DNA of 64,000 nucleotides from contig JASGLT010000001.1 of the NCBI GenBank assembly GCA_030156945.1, positions 113,677 through 177,676 on the forward strand. The letters run 5' to 3'. The notes under the pieces are model-generated. The model saw only the letters and a list, made by a program, of their open reading frames with translations. It searched no databases and was not told the DNA's origin. This stretch comes from Thermococcaceae archaeon (GTDB lineage: Archaea > Methanobacteriota_B > Thermococci > Thermococcales > Thermococcaceae). Within the stretch, counting starts at the first letter, position 1. Every line of letters starts with the position of its first letter. Position numbers and translations under genes: made by a program. Below are positions 50,112 through 60,531 of this stretch, one piece after another.

Positions 50112-51116
50112 ATGCTCCCGGTAAACGTAGTGAGAAGACTCCTGAAGATTAGGTATCACGTTAAACGGAATAGGCTGTTCCAACTTTCTCTCTTCGTTCT
50201 GGCTTTGGTGGTGGTCTTTGCGATCCTGTTCATGTGGTTTGAGGGAGTGGACTTCTTCACCGCGGTTTACTGGGCAGTGATAACAATGTCGACAATAGGG
50301 TATGGGGATGTAACCCCAGGCACCTATTGGGGGAGATTGGTGGCGATGATTGCGGCTTTTGCAGGTATTGCGAGCTTCACCGCCCTTGTTTCATTGATAG
50401 CTGAGTTTTTCATTTCGGCATCAATTAGGAGGATGATGGGGATGCATAGGGTTAGGTATTCTGGACACTACGTTGTGATTGGGACCGGCAGCAGTGTTTC
50501 AAACTTCGTCTCTGAATTGTTGGGAGCAATTTCCATTGGAGACGCTGAGGAGAGGCCCATCGTGGTGGTGCTGCCCAACGATGACGAGAGACGAAAGGCC
50601 GATCTTCCCGAAGGCGTTGAGGTTTTGGTGGGGGAGCCAACAAACAGGGAGACTCTCGAAAGGGCGGGAGTTCCTCGCGCTTCTTACGTTGTTCTCGCCC
50701 TTGGCGATGATTCGACTTCGGTCTTTACCACTCTCCTCGTCAGGCAAATTTCGAAGGCTAAGGTGCTCGTGGAGGCCATTGATGCCGGTAACGTGCCCCT
50801 CCTCAAGGGTGCGGGGGCTGAAAGGGTGGTCGTCAGTAGGGGGCTCGCAGGGAGGCTTCTCGCAAGCGCCATATCCGAACCGGAAGTAGTTGACGTGCTT
50901 GAAGACCTGACGAGTGCTACTGAGGGGCATGATATCGGCGTAATTGACTATCCTGCTGCTTGGGGCAGGAAGTACTCTGAGGTTCTTTCTGAACTCGCAG
51001 GTGAAAAGAAAGTCTTCCCAATCGGTTACGTTCTGGAGTCTCCGGTTCTGGGGCCGGGCCTCGATGAGGTTATTCCCAAGGGTGCAAGGCTTATCGTTAT
51101 TAGGAGGGTAAGGTAA
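50112..51116 (+). CDS. Potassium channel protein with TrkA-N/RCK domain
   Basis: STIGYGDVTP selectivity filter, HYVVIGTGSSVSNFV Rossmann domain. Confidence 0.92.
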   Translation: MLPVNVVRRLLKIRYHVKRNRLFQLSLFVLALVVVFAILFMWFEGVDFFTAVYWAVITMSTIGYGDVTPGTYWGRLVAMIAAFAGIASFTALVSLIAEFFISASIRRMMGMHRVRYSGHYVVIGTGSSVSNFVSELLGAISIGDAEERPIVVVLPNDDERRKADLPEGVEVLVGEPTNRETLERAGVPRASYVVLALGDDSTSVFTTLLVRQISKAKVLVEAIDAGNVPLLKGAGAERVVVSRGLAGRLLASAISEPEVVDVLEDLTSATEGHDIGVIDYPAAWGRKYSEVLSELAGEKKVFPIGYVLESPVLGPGLDEVIPKGARLIVIRRVR

Positions 51117-51292
51117 CTTGTTTTAAATTTTTTGAAAATTTCAGTTGTTTATAGTAATTTTGGAGTTTTAGGAACAACTTTCTGCCAAAATAGGCAAAAA
51201 TCTTAAAAGTTCTTGCTCTCAGATTTTCGGGAGGATAAAGTATATTAACGGGTATGTTTTACCCTCTTCAAGGGTATTTGTGGGTGAGGTTA

Positions 51293-52354
51293 ATGGCGAG
51301 AAAAAAGAAGGCCGAAGAGGAAGTCAGGGAGCTTGATGAGTTTGAGGAGCTCGAGATAATCGAAGGGGAGAATTCAAACTCAACTAAGTCTAACTGGAAA
51401 GAGATTAAGAACCTTGAAGATCTCCCTGGCGTGGGTCCTGCCACTGCTGAGAAGCTCAGGGAAGCTGGTTATGACACGATAGAGGCTATTGCCGTTGCAT
51501 CTCCACTGGAACTCAAGGAAGTGGCCGGGATAAGCGAGGGGGCCGCACTAAAGATAATCCAAGCCGCGAGGGAAGCCGCCAATATTGGAACATTCATGCG
51601 CGCGGACGAGTACATGGAAAGAAGGAGGACTGTGGGCAGGATTTCCACTGGAAGCAAGAGCCTCGACAAGCTCATCGGCGGCGGCGTCGAAACTCAGGCT
51701 GTCACGGAAGTTTTCGGAGAATTTGGGAGCGGTAAGACCCAGCTTGCCCACACTCTTGCCGTAATGGTTCAGCTGCCCCCTGAAGAGGGGGGGCTCGGGG
51801 GCTCTGTGATCTGGATAGACACGGAGAACACTTTCAGGCCCGAGAGAATCAGGCAGATTGCAGAGGCCCGGGGACTTGACCCGGACGAGGTTCTCAAGAA
51901 CATATACGTTGCTAGGGCTTTCAACAGCAACCATCAGATGCTTCTTGTCGAGAAGGCTGAGGAGATAATCAAGGAAAAGGCCGAGACCGAGAGGCCTGTG
52001 AAGCTCCTTGTGGTCGATTCTCTGATGGCCCACTTCAGGAGTGAGTACGTCGGAAGGGGTACCTTGGCTGAGAGGCAGCAGAAGCTGGCCAAACACCTTT
52101 CGGACCTCCACAGGTTAGCTGACCTCTACGACATCGCGGTCTTCGTTACCAATCAGGTCCAGGCAAAGCCAGATGCATTCTTCGGCGACCCGACCAGACC
52201 CGTTGGCGGCCACATTCTGGCTCACAGTGCCACGTTGAGGATATATCTGAGAAAGGGCAAGGCTGGAAAGAGGGTGGCGAGACTCATAGACAGTCCACAT
52301 CTGCCGGAGGGTGAGGCCATATTCAGGATAACTGAAAAGGGCGTCGAGGATTAG
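51293..52354 (+). CDS. radA: DNA repair and recombination protein RadA
   Basis: Hh[26 protein letters not shown] Walker A; start reset to [10 protein letters not shown]. Confidence 0.97.
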   Translation: MARKKKAEEEVRELDEFEELEIIEGENSNSTKSNWKEIKNLEDLPGVGPATAEKLREAGYDTIEAIAVASPLELKEVAGISEGAALKIIQAAREAANIGTFMRADEYMERRRTVGRISTGSKSLDKLIGGGVETQAVTEVFGEFGSGKTQLAHTLAVMVQLPPEEGGLGGSVIWIDTENTFRPERIRQIAEARGLDPDEVLKNIYVARAFNSNHQMLLVEKAEEIIKEKAETERPVKLLVVDSLMAHFRSEYVGRGTLAERQQKLAKHLSDLHRLADLYDIAVFVTNQVQAKPDAFFGDPTRPVGGHILAHSATLRIYLRKGKAGKRVARLIDSPHLPEGEAIFRITEKGVED

Positions 52355-52422
52355 TCTCTTTTTCCCGTTTTTACGTTGATTTCTGCCTTTAGTTTTATAA
52401 AGCGGGTTTCCAACTCACAACC

Positions 52423-53175
52423 ATGGGGAAGGTTGAAGCCATAGAAAGGCCCAGTAGGGAAGAAATTTTGAGGATAATAAACTCCGCACTCTCGTCTAAG
52501 TCAATGCTCGTGATCTTTGCTCGTTGTCGTGTTCACTATGATGGAAGGGCGAAGAGCGAGCTCGGTTCTGGGGACAGGATAATAATGGTCAAACCGGATG
52601 GGGCTTTTCTCATCCACCAGAGCAAAAAGCGGGAACCCGTTAACTGGCAGCCTCCCGGAAGCTTCGTGAGCGTTGAGGGGCGGGAGGAGGTTGTGGTTCT
52701 CCGTTCCATACGGCGCAGACCAAAGGAAGTTCTCGAAGTAGAGCTTGAGGAAGTTTATCTTGCCTCCCTGTTCAGGGCCGAGGACTATGAAGAGCTTTCT
52801 CTGACTGGAAGCGAGGCGGAAATGGCTGAGATGTTGTTCCAGAATCCCGAACTTATAGAACCAGGGTTTAAGCCACTTTTCAGGGAGAAGCAGATTGCGG
52901 AGGGTATAATCGACATAATGGGTAAAGATCGTGACGGGAACCTGGTCATTCTCGAGTTGAAGCGCAGAAAAGCCGATCTCCACGCTGTTAGTCAGCTGAA
53001 GAGGTACGTTGAGGCGCTTTCAAAACAACACGGGAAAGTTAGAGGCATACTGGTTGCCCCCGGAATCACCTCCGGTGCCAAGAAGCTGCTGGAGAAGGAG
53101 GGCTTAGAGTTCAGGAAGTTTAAGCCGCCAAAAAGGCAAAGAAAAAGCAGCGGGCGTCAGAAGACCCTGTTTTAG
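52423..53175 (+). CDS. nucS: Endonuclease NucS
   Basis: GIIDIMGKDRDGNLVILELKRRKADLHAVSQLKRYV. Confidence 0.92.
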   Translation: MGKVEAIERPSREEILRIINSALSSKSMLVIFARCRVHYDGRAKSELGSGDRIIMVKPDGAFLIHQSKKREPVNWQPPGSFVSVEGREEVVVLRSIRRRPKEVLEVELEEVYLASLFRAEDYEELSLTGSEAEMAEMLFQNPELIEPGFKPLFREKQIAEGIIDIMGKDRDGNLVILELKRRKADLHAVSQLKRYVEALSKQHGKVRGILVAPGITSGAKKLLEKEGLEFRKFKPPKRQRKSSGRQKTLF

Positions 53176-53564
53176 CCCATCTGCATCTCCTGTGGGATCA
53201 TCTCTCTGACCTTCACAACGACTACTAGTCCTTTTTCCTCAATGCTCACGACCCTTCCGAGGCCCAGTAGCTTAACCTTTGCCCTGCAGACGGTTATCTC
53301 CCTCTCGTCGCTCTCCTCCCAGGGAATCCTCATGTTGAGCTCATTTGCATCTATAAGCTCAGTTATTAGACCTTCTGTCCCGATTTCCACGTCTTCAAAG
53401 GGCTCGTAAGTCATGAAAAGCCTCCTTAAACCTTCCATCGCTCTCTCAATTGCCAGAACGTTCCTGGCGCTCCTAAGTTCCACCGTTCGATAGGGGCTCC
53501 TCAAAAGCTCGTCGAGGAGTCTCCTTGTGATTCCGGCTATCAGTACTGCCTCCATGGCCACCAC
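53172..53564 (-). CDS. DUF473-like conserved archaeal protein
   Basis: Family resemblance (LIAGITRRLLDELLRSPYRTVELRSARN). Confidence 0.6.
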   Translation of the reverse strand: MVAMEAVLIAGITRRLLDELLRSPYRTVELRSARNVLAIERAMEGLRRLFMTYEPFEDVEIGTEGLITELIDANELNMRIPWEESDEREITVCRAKVKLLGLGRVVSIEEKGLVVVVKVREMIPQEMQMG

Positions 53565-53565
53565 C

Positions 53566-54294
53566 TCACAGGTATATGCTCTCGTACTGCTTCTCTGCCC
53601 TCTGCCTCGCCTGCTCCATCTGTTCGTGCATCTTCCTCAACTGCTCCTCTATCATCCTGGCCTCTTGGAGGAGCGGCTCCGTGCTGAAGTCGAGGCTGGT
53701 GAGCTTCTTGACGACTTCAAGAACGTTTGCTGCAGCCCTCGGGTCTGGTCTGTCCCCGAAGGTCTCACCCATCAGCGCGTATGCCTTCAGACCCTTTCTG
53801 CTTGCCTCCCACAGGAGCTTTCCGCTCATCCCCATTATCGAGCCGTACTGGAGTATCTTAACTCCTTTCTCTTCAAGCTCCTTATTGAGTTCATCGCTGG
53901 ATCCAACTCCCCAGACGTCGAGCTGTTCCCTGAAGAAGCCTATTCCTATGCCGCCCATGGATATTACCTTCTCGGCATTCATATCGCTGAGATAGTTAAC
54001 CAACTCCTTCGCTATCTCGTTGACGAGCGTGGGCGGGACGTAAATGTCAGCTATTGCAACTATGATGTTGTCCTTTCCGTAGAACCTCAGCGGCGGGTTG
54101 GGCTTTCCCTCAAGGATCAGGGCCATCGGCGGCAAAAACGGGCTTTCCACGTAGCCTATCATGTCCATCTTCAGCTCCTTTGCCAGGAAGTTCGCCGCTA
54201 TGTGTCCCACGAGCCCTATTCCTGGATAGCCCTCTATGAAGATTGGGTTCTTAACCTCGGGCAGGACGAGCTTGACCGGCTTCCCGTTCTCCAT
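53566..54294 (-). CDS. PAC2-family (proteasome assembly chaperone-like) protein
   Basis: [24 protein letters not shown]. Confidence 0.85.
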   Translation of the reverse strand: MENGKPVKLVLPEVKNPIFIEGYPGIGLVGHIAANFLAKELKMDMIGYVESPFLPPMALILEGKPNPPLRFYGKDNIIVAIADIYVPPTLVNEIAKELVNYLSDMNAEKVISMGGIGIGFFREQLDVWGVGSSDELNKELEEKGVKILQYGSIMGMSGKLLWEASRKGLKAYALMGETFGDRPDPRAAANVLEVVKKLTSLDFSTEPLLQEARMIEEQLRKMHEQMEQARQRAEKQYESIYL

Positions 54295-54409
54295 ACTCTC
54301 ACCCCCACCAACATTTAGTTTCCAAAGGTTATTAAACTTTCGGAGTTCCCTTTCCACTGGAAAGGCAACCCTTATATTTCCCGAGCGCCCAATCAACACG
54401 GTGATGACC

Positions 54410-55183
54410 ATGCCGAAGATAGGTATCATCGGCGGTTCTGGAGTTTACGGCGTCTTCGAACCGAAGGAGACGGTGAAGGTGCACACCCCCTACGGAAGGC
54501 CGTCCGCTCCGGTAGAAATCGGCGAAATAGAGGGCGTTGAGGTTGCCTTCATCCCGCGCCACGGGAAGCACCACGAGTTCCCGCCGCATGAGGTTCCTTA
54601 TAGAGCTAACATCTGGGCTCTCAAGGAGCTCGGAGTCGAGAGGGTTATAGGTGTTACCGCCGTCGGTTCGCTCCGTGAGGAGTACAAGCCCGGCGATATT
54701 GTAATAACGGACCAGTTCATCGACTTCACCAAGAAGCGCGACTACACCTTCTACAACGGGCCGCGCGTTGCCCACGTCTCCATGGCCGACCCCTTCTGCC
54801 CCGAGATGAGGAAGATATTCTACGAGACGGCCAAAGAGCTCGGCTTTCCCGTCCACGAGAAGGGCACCTACGTCTGCATTGAGGGGCCGCGCTTCTCCAC
54901 GAGGGCCGAGAGCTTCATGTTCCGCCAGTTCGCCCACATCATCGGAATGACCCTCGTTCCGGAGGTTAACTTAGCCAGGGAGCTTGGAATGTGCTACGCC
55001 AACATAGCAACGGTTACGGACTACGACGTCTGGGCCGACAAGCCGGTCGATGCGCAGGAGGTCCTCAAGGTCATGGCCGAGAACAACTACAAGGTCCAGG
55101 AGCTTCTCAAGAAGGGCATCCCGAGGATCCCGGAGGAGAGGCACTGCGGCTGCGCCGATGTTCTGAAGACGATGTTCGTTTGA
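54410..55183 (+). CDS. S-methyl-5'-thioadenosine phosphorylase
   Basis: [54 protein letters not shown]. Confidence 0.94.
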   Translation: MPKIGIIGGSGVYGVFEPKETVKVHTPYGRPSAPVEIGEIEGVEVAFIPRHGKHHEFPPHEVPYRANIWALKELGVERVIGVTAVGSLREEYKPGDIVITDQFIDFTKKRDYTFYNGPRVAHVSMADPFCPEMRKIFYETAKELGFPVHEKGTYVCIEGPRFSTRAESFMFRQFAHIIGMTLVPEVNLARELGMCYANIATVTDYDVWADKPVDAQEVLKVMAENNYKVQELLKKGIPRIPEERHCGCADVLKTMFV

Positions 55184-55366
55184 TTATTTAGTATCTTTAT
55201 TTTTGTTTGCTTATCATGTCTGCTAGTTGGTATTTTTTGGTATTTTATAATCAAACAATCGATCTTTTGTGCTTGATTAGCTCGCTATATCTTAAATAAT
55301 AGCAAGCCTTATATTGATGTTATGCGCTAATTATTGTGCCTCCCCTAACTGGGAGGGGGTGCAACT

Positions 55367-56716
55367 ATGGTTTCGGGTCCAATACTACTACTGTTGTTGG
55401 CCATTGCAGTGGCCTTGGTTATAGTATTTACGGGGAAGTACAGAGTGCATGCATTCTTGGTTCTGCTTGGAGCAGCGTACTTTGTTGGAGTATTCTCGGG
55501 CATGGGACTCTCTGAGACCGTTGATGCAATTGCTGCAGGGTTCGGTGGAACTCTCAAGTCGATAGGAATAGTCATAGCGGCAGGTACAATAATCGGCTAC
55601 ATACTCGAAAAATCCGGCGGCGCTATCTCTATGGCGGAGGCAGTTTTGAAAGTAGTTGGTAAAGACAGAGTTCCACATGCGATGAGCATAATCGGCTACA
55701 TAGTCTCGATCCCAGTTTTCTGCGACTCGGGCTTTGTAATTCTGTCTCCGCTTAACAAAGCCCTAACGAAGAGGGCCGGACTGTCCCTTGCAGTAACTGC
55801 GGTTGCATTGAGCACAGGCCTCTATGCGACCCACACCCTTGTTCCACCAACGCCAGGCCCAATAGCTGCTGCTGCAAACTTAGACGCTGACCTTGGGCTG
55901 GTAATAGTGCTCGGTCTGATAGCTTCCATACCCGCAGCTTTGGCGGGCCTCTACTATGCCTTGAAAGTAGGTAGTAAGGTTCACATTGAACCCGACATCG
56001 AGGAGAGTTATGAGGAGCTAATTCAGAAGCACGGCAAGCTTCCTCCAGCCAAGTGGGCATTTGCTCCGCTTGTAATCCCAATACTCCTGATAGTTCTCAA
56101 GTCCATTGCAGACTTCCCGTCCCACCCATTTGGTGAGGGAATGCTCAAGAGCTTCTTCGACTTCATAGGCCATCCCATAACGGCACTCTTGCTTGGAGTC
56201 CTGTTGTCGTTTAAGCTTGTTGACAAGCTTGATGAGCACGTATACGGTCCGCACGGATGGGTAGCGGAGGGGCTAAAGAACGCAGCGATAATTATCCTAA
56301 TCACTGGTGCAGGAGGTTCCTTTGGCTACGTGCTCAGACAGACTGGGATTGGAGACTACATTGGCACAACTCTGTCCTCCTACCACCTGGGACTTCTATT
56401 GCCGTTCCTAATCGCAGCACTCCTCAAAACGGCCCAGGGCTCCTCAACGGTGGCCATTATAACAACCTCTGCTTTGCTGTCACCCCTCCTGGACTCCCTT
56501 GGTCTCGCTTCCCCGTACGGAAGGGCATTAACTGTGCTCGCAATAGGGGCGGGTTCAATGGTGGTCAGTCATGCAAACGATAGCTACTTCTGGGTGGTAA
56601 CTCAGTTCTCAAACATGGACGTGACCCAAGGATACAAGCTTCAGACGATAGCAACGTTGGTGGAGGGTATTGTTGCAGCGGTCGTGATACTTATAATGGG
56701 GGCAATCCTTCTCTGA
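55367..56716 (+). CDS. GntP-family permease
   Basis: Polytopic; CDSGFVILSPLNKAL, AQGSSTVAIITTSALL. Confidence 0.88.
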   Translation: MVSGPILLLLLAIAVALVIVFTGKYRVHAFLVLLGAAYFVGVFSGMGLSETVDAIAAGFGGTLKSIGIVIAAGTIIGYILEKSGGAISMAEAVLKVVGKDRVPHAMSIIGYIVSIPVFCDSGFVILSPLNKALTKRAGLSLAVTAVALSTGLYATHTLVPPTPGPIAAAANLDADLGLVIVLGLIASIPAALAGLYYALKVGSKVHIEPDIEESYEELIQKHGKLPPAKWAFAPLVIPILLIVLKSIADFPSHPFGEGMLKSFFDFIGHPITALLLGVLLSFKLVDKLDEHVYGPHGWVAEGLKNAAIIILITGAGGSFGYVLRQTGIGDYIGTTLSSYHLGLLLPFLIAALLKTAQGSSTVAIITTSALLSPLLDSLGLASPYGRALTVLAIGAGSMVVSHANDSYFWVVTQFSNMDVTQGYKLQTIATLVEGIVAAVVILIMGAILL

Positions 56717-56753
56717 TCCCATCAACTTTTATATTTTCGTTTGAAAAGTCTTC

Positions 56754-58106
56754 TTGCTGGTGGTTGCGGTGAACAAAGCCGAACTCCTTTCTCAGGGTGA
56801 CATAAAAGCCAAAGAAATAGCCCTTGCTCTAATGGAAGAGGCAATAAGGAGTGCAGACCCCTATGAGGCAGTAAAGAAGGTTTTGAAGGTTGAGGACGGT
56901 AGACTCATCGTCAACGGGAAGGAGTTCCCGATACAGGGAAAAATCTACGTTCTTGCCTTCGGAAAGGCCGCTTGTCCAATGGCAAAGGCCGTTGAAAAGA
57001 CCCTGGGTGAGAAGATTGCCGAAGGAATAGCGATAACCAAGTACGGCTATTCGTTGCCCCTTAAACGGATCAAGGTAGTCGAAGCCGGACACCCGGTTCC
57101 CGACGAAAACTCCGTAAAAGGGGCCAGGCTCGGAGTGGAGCTTGCGAAAAAAGTGAGGGAGAACGACATTCTCATAGTTCTCATCTCCGGCGGTGGGAGT
57201 GCGCTTTTCACCCTTCCAGAGGATGGGATAAGCTTTGAGGACAAGATGAAAACGAACGAGCTCCTCCTCAAAAGCGGGGCGAGGATCTACGAGATAAACA
57301 CCGTGAGAAAGCAAATATCCAAGGTCAAGGGCGGCAAGCTGGCCAGGCTCGTTAAGGGGACTCTGATAAGCCTGATCGTCTCGGACGTCGTCGGCGACCC
57401 GCTCGAGGCGATAGCCTCCGGCCCAACCGTGAAAGATCCGACCACGTTCGAGGACGCTTACCGGATACTCAAGCTCTATAGCCTATGGCACAAGCTACCC
57501 GAGAGCGTAAAACGCCACGTAGAGCTCGGCCTGGAGGGAAAAGTGGAGGAGACCCTGAAGGAAGACCTCCCAAACGTCCATAACTTCCTCATAGCGAGCA
57601 ACTCCCTGGCCTGCGAAGCGGCCGCGAGAAAAGCTAAGGAGCTCGGTCTCAATGCCCACATCCTGACGACTACGCTTGAAGGGGAAGCCAGGGAAGTTGC
57701 GGTTGCTTTTGGTTCAGTCATTGAGGAAATCTACCGCAGGAACAGGCCCTTTGAGAGGCCCTGCGTTCTTATAGCCGGTGGGGAAACCACGGTGACGATA
57801 GAAGGGAAAGCGGGCCTCGGCGGGCCGAACCAGGAGTTCGCTTTGAGCATAGCGAGAAAGATCTCGGGCCTTAGGGGAGTTGCTGTTCTGGCGATGGACA
57901 CCGACGGAACGGACGGTCCAACCGATGCCGCCGGAGGACTTGTGGACAGCTACACCATGGAGGTCCTCAGAAACGAGGGAATAGATCCCGAGGAGTACCT
58001 GAGGGGCCACAACGCCTATGGGGCTTTGAAGAAGGCCAAGGCCCTTCTCGTGACTGGTCCGACGAGAACGAACGTTAACTCGATGGTCATTGGGGTGATT
58101 CTTTAA
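56754..58106 (+). CDS. Glycerate 2-kinase (MOFRL family)
   Basis: AFGKAACPMAKAVE, LISGGGSALFTLPE, AMDTDGTDGPTDAAGGLVD. Confidence 0.92.
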   Translation: MLVVAVNKAELLSQGDIKAKEIALALMEEAIRSADPYEAVKKVLKVEDGRLIVNGKEFPIQGKIYVLAFGKAACPMAKAVEKTLGEKIAEGIAITKYGYSLPLKRIKVVEAGHPVPDENSVKGARLGVELAKKVRENDILIVLISGGGSALFTLPEDGISFEDKMKTNELLLKSGARIYEINTVRKQISKVKGGKLARLVKGTLISLIVSDVVGDPLEAIASGPTVKDPTTFEDAYRILKLYSLWHKLPESVKRHVELGLEGKVEETLKEDLPNVHNFLIASNSLACEAAARKAKELGLNAHILTTTLEGEAREVAVAFGSVIEEIYRRNRPFERPCVLIAGGETTVTIEGKAGLGGPNQEFALSIARKISGLRGVAVLAMDTDGTDGPTDAAGGLVDSYTMEVLRNEGIDPEEYLRGHNAYGALKKAKALLVTGPTRTNVNSMVIGVIL

Positions 58107-58184
58107 CTCGGTAGTTTCGTGCCCCAACATCTTTTTAACTTCCATCAGAAACAGAACTTTTCAAAGGGTTAAAGGGTGGTCCTC

Positions 58185-59459
58185 ATGAGCATTCTCATCA
58201 AGAACGGCCACGTCATCTATGGTGAGAACCTCGACGTCCTTCGCGCAGACGTGCTCATCGAGGGAAACAGGATAGTTAAGGTCGGGAAGGGCATAAACGA
58301 GGCCGCTGACACCGTCATAGACGCCACCGGAAGGGTAGTTTCTCCCGGCTTCATAAACCTACACACCCACTCGCCCATGGGCCTCCTCAGGGGCCTCGCC
58401 GACGACCTGCCGCTGATGGACTGGCTCCAGAACCACATCTGGCCGAGGGAAGCTAAGCTCACTCCTAAATACATCAAGGTCGGTGCCTATCTGGGCGCTC
58501 TGGAGATGATTCGGAGTGGAACCACAACCTTCCTGGACATGTACTTTCACATGGACAAGGTGGCAGAGGCAGTTCTCGAAGCTGGCCTGAGGGGATACCT
58601 CTCCTACGGAATGATAGACCTCGGAGACCCGGATAAGACGGAGAAGGAGCTGAAGGAGGCCCTCCGCGAGATGGAGGCAATAGAGAAACTAAACTCCGAT
58701 AGGATTCACTTCGTCTTCGGGCCGCATGCACCGTACACCTGTTCCATAGCCCTTCTTAAGAGCGTCAGAAAGCTTGCCACCGAGCACGGCAAGCTGATAA
58801 CGATCCACGTTAGCGAGACCGTGAGTGAGGTCGGGAGAATCCAGGAGCGTTACGGAAAAAGTCCAGTTGTGCTCCTAGACGACATCGGCTTTTTTGGAAA
58901 CGACGTGATAATAGCCCACGGCGTCTGGCTGGACAGCAGGGACATTCAGATTCTTGCCAGGCACGGCGTCACCGTTGCCCACAACCCCGGAAGCAACATG
59001 AAGCTCGCGAGCGGTGTCATGCCCCTCGAAAAGCTCCTGAACGCCGGCGTCAACATCGGCCTCGGCACCGATGGAGCTGCGAGCAACAACAACCTCGACA
59101 TGCTGGAGGAGATGAAGTTAGCCGCTCTGCTCCACAAGGTTCACAACCTTGATCCCACCATAGCGGACGCCAGAACTGTCTTCAGGATGGCCACGCAGAA
59201 CGGAGCAAAAGCCCTCAGGCTCAACGCGGGCGTCATTAAGGAGGGCTATCTGGCCGATATAGCCATAATCAACTTCAACAGGCCGCACCTCAGGCCCATC
59301 AACGACGTGATAAGCCATCTCGTTTATTCGGCCAACGGAAACGACGTGGAAACGACGATAGTGGACGGAAAAATCCTGATGCTTGACGGGGAAGTTCTGA
59401 CCCTCGACGAGGAGAAGGTCATCAGCGAGGCCGAGAAAGTCTCAGAAAAGCTCGCCTGA
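58185..59459 (+). CDS. Amidohydrolase, MTA/SAH deaminase-like
   Basis: INLHTHSPMGLLRGLADDLPLMDWLQNHIWPREA, GTDGAASNNNLDMLEE. Confidence 0.9.
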   Translation: MSILIKNGHVIYGENLDVLRADVLIEGNRIVKVGKGINEAADTVIDATGRVVSPGFINLHTHSPMGLLRGLADDLPLMDWLQNHIWPREAKLTPKYIKVGAYLGALEMIRSGTTTFLDMYFHMDKVAEAVLEAGLRGYLSYGMIDLGDPDKTEKELKEALREMEAIEKLNSDRIHFVFGPHAPYTCSIALLKSVRKLATEHGKLITIHVSETVSEVGRIQERYGKSPVVLLDDIGFFGNDVIIAHGVWLDSRDIQILARHGVTVAHNPGSNMKLASGVMPLEKLLNAGVNIGLGTDGAASNNNLDMLEEMKLAALLHKVHNLDPTIADARTVFRMATQNGAKALRLNAGVIKEGYLADIAIINFNRPHLRPINDVISHLVYSANGNDVETTIVDGKILMLDGEVLTLDEEKVISEAEKVSEKLA

Positions 59460-59495
59460 GTTAGCGTTAAATCCTCTTCTTCCCTATTTTCTCTG

Positions 59496-60047
59496 GTGGT
59501 AGTCGTGGTAGAGTTTGAGGTCGTTAAAGGAGATATAACCCGCTTTCCGGCCGAGGCGATAGTCAACGCGGCCAACAGGTACCTCGAGCACGGCGGCGGT
59601 GTTGCCTACGCCATTGCGAAAGCAGCGGCTGGCGATCCAGGGGAATATATCCGGATAAGCAAGGAAGCCATGCGCGAGCAGCTTGGAAAGGACCACATCG
59701 AGCACGGGGAAGTTGTTGTGACTCCTGCTATGAGGCTGGAGAAACACGGCATCCGCTACGTCATTCACACGGTCGGACCCTACTGCGGTGGAATCTGGGA
59801 CGAGGACAAGAAGGAGAAGCTGAGGAAGGCCATCCTCGGGGCGCTGAAGAAGGCCGAGGAGCTTGGAGTCAAAACGATAGCCTTCCCGGCGGTAAGCGCT
59901 GGCATCTACGGCTGTCCGCTTGAGAAGGTTGTGGAGACCTTCAAGGAGGTCGTTAAGGAGTTTGGGAAGGAAGCGAGGAGCGTCGAGAAGGTCTTCCTCG
60001 TGCTGTACTCGGAAAAGGATTATGAAAGGGCTCTGAGAGCTGTTTGA
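59496..60047 (+). CDS. Macro-domain protein
   Basis: [36 protein letters not shown]-like, [12 protein letters not shown]. Confidence 0.93.
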   Translation: [183 protein letters not shown]

Positions 60048-60112
60048 GGATGGGCCTGGAAACATAAGTAGGTGAAATGCCTCTGGTAGCCCTGTAGTGT
60101 ATGAGGTGAACG

Positions 60113-60516
60113 CTTTGAAAGAATAAGTCAGGCTTCTCTTCCTTCTCAGGCTCTTTCTGAGAGTTTTTGCCTTCGGCTATCCTTTTTTCTCACGGTGATG
60201 TACAACTTCTGGATTTTCACGAGAATTCCTTCCTGGGCGCTAGTGGTCTATATCGCCTTAATGGGTATGGTTGAGTTTACTGTCCTTATTTTCTCGGAGA
60301 AGCTATGGATAAGGTCTCTAACAAAGGTTTAAGTGGTGCTCGCGGTTGTCTTTGAGTTTCCTTTTTGATCGTGGAGCTCCTGGTAAGTGGCCGGGCTTAT
60401 GTGTATGCCCCATTTTTCGTATGGGGGCTGCTGTGGTATTTGCCGGTGTTCTTGATATTTATCTTTTCGTCTGGTTTGGGTAACGATACTATGAAGGCAA
60501 AACCGAATGATTTTTA
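60113..60516 (+). pseudogene. Decayed membrane protein gene
   Basis: TM-like peptides in different frames: MYNFWIFTRIPSWALVVYIALMGMVEFTVLIFSEKLWIRSLTKV* and VYAPFFVWGLLWYLPVFLIFIFSSGLGNDTMKAKPNDF*. Confidence 0.55.
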
Positions 60517-60531
60517 AGAGGTTCTGGTTGA

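Noticed and set aside
51490-51660. ORB-like TTTCCACTGGAA sequences inside radA
   Set aside because: They encode the conserved RadA segments SPLELKE and [11 protein letters not shown], so protein constraint alone explains them.
51254-52354. Intein in RadA
   Set aside because: RadA reads through Walker A and downstream motifs without any insertion.
54346-54362. Mini-ORB-like TTTCCACTGGAAAGG near the MTAP promoter
   Set aside because: Isolated short match with no ORB extension; likely chance or promoter sequence.
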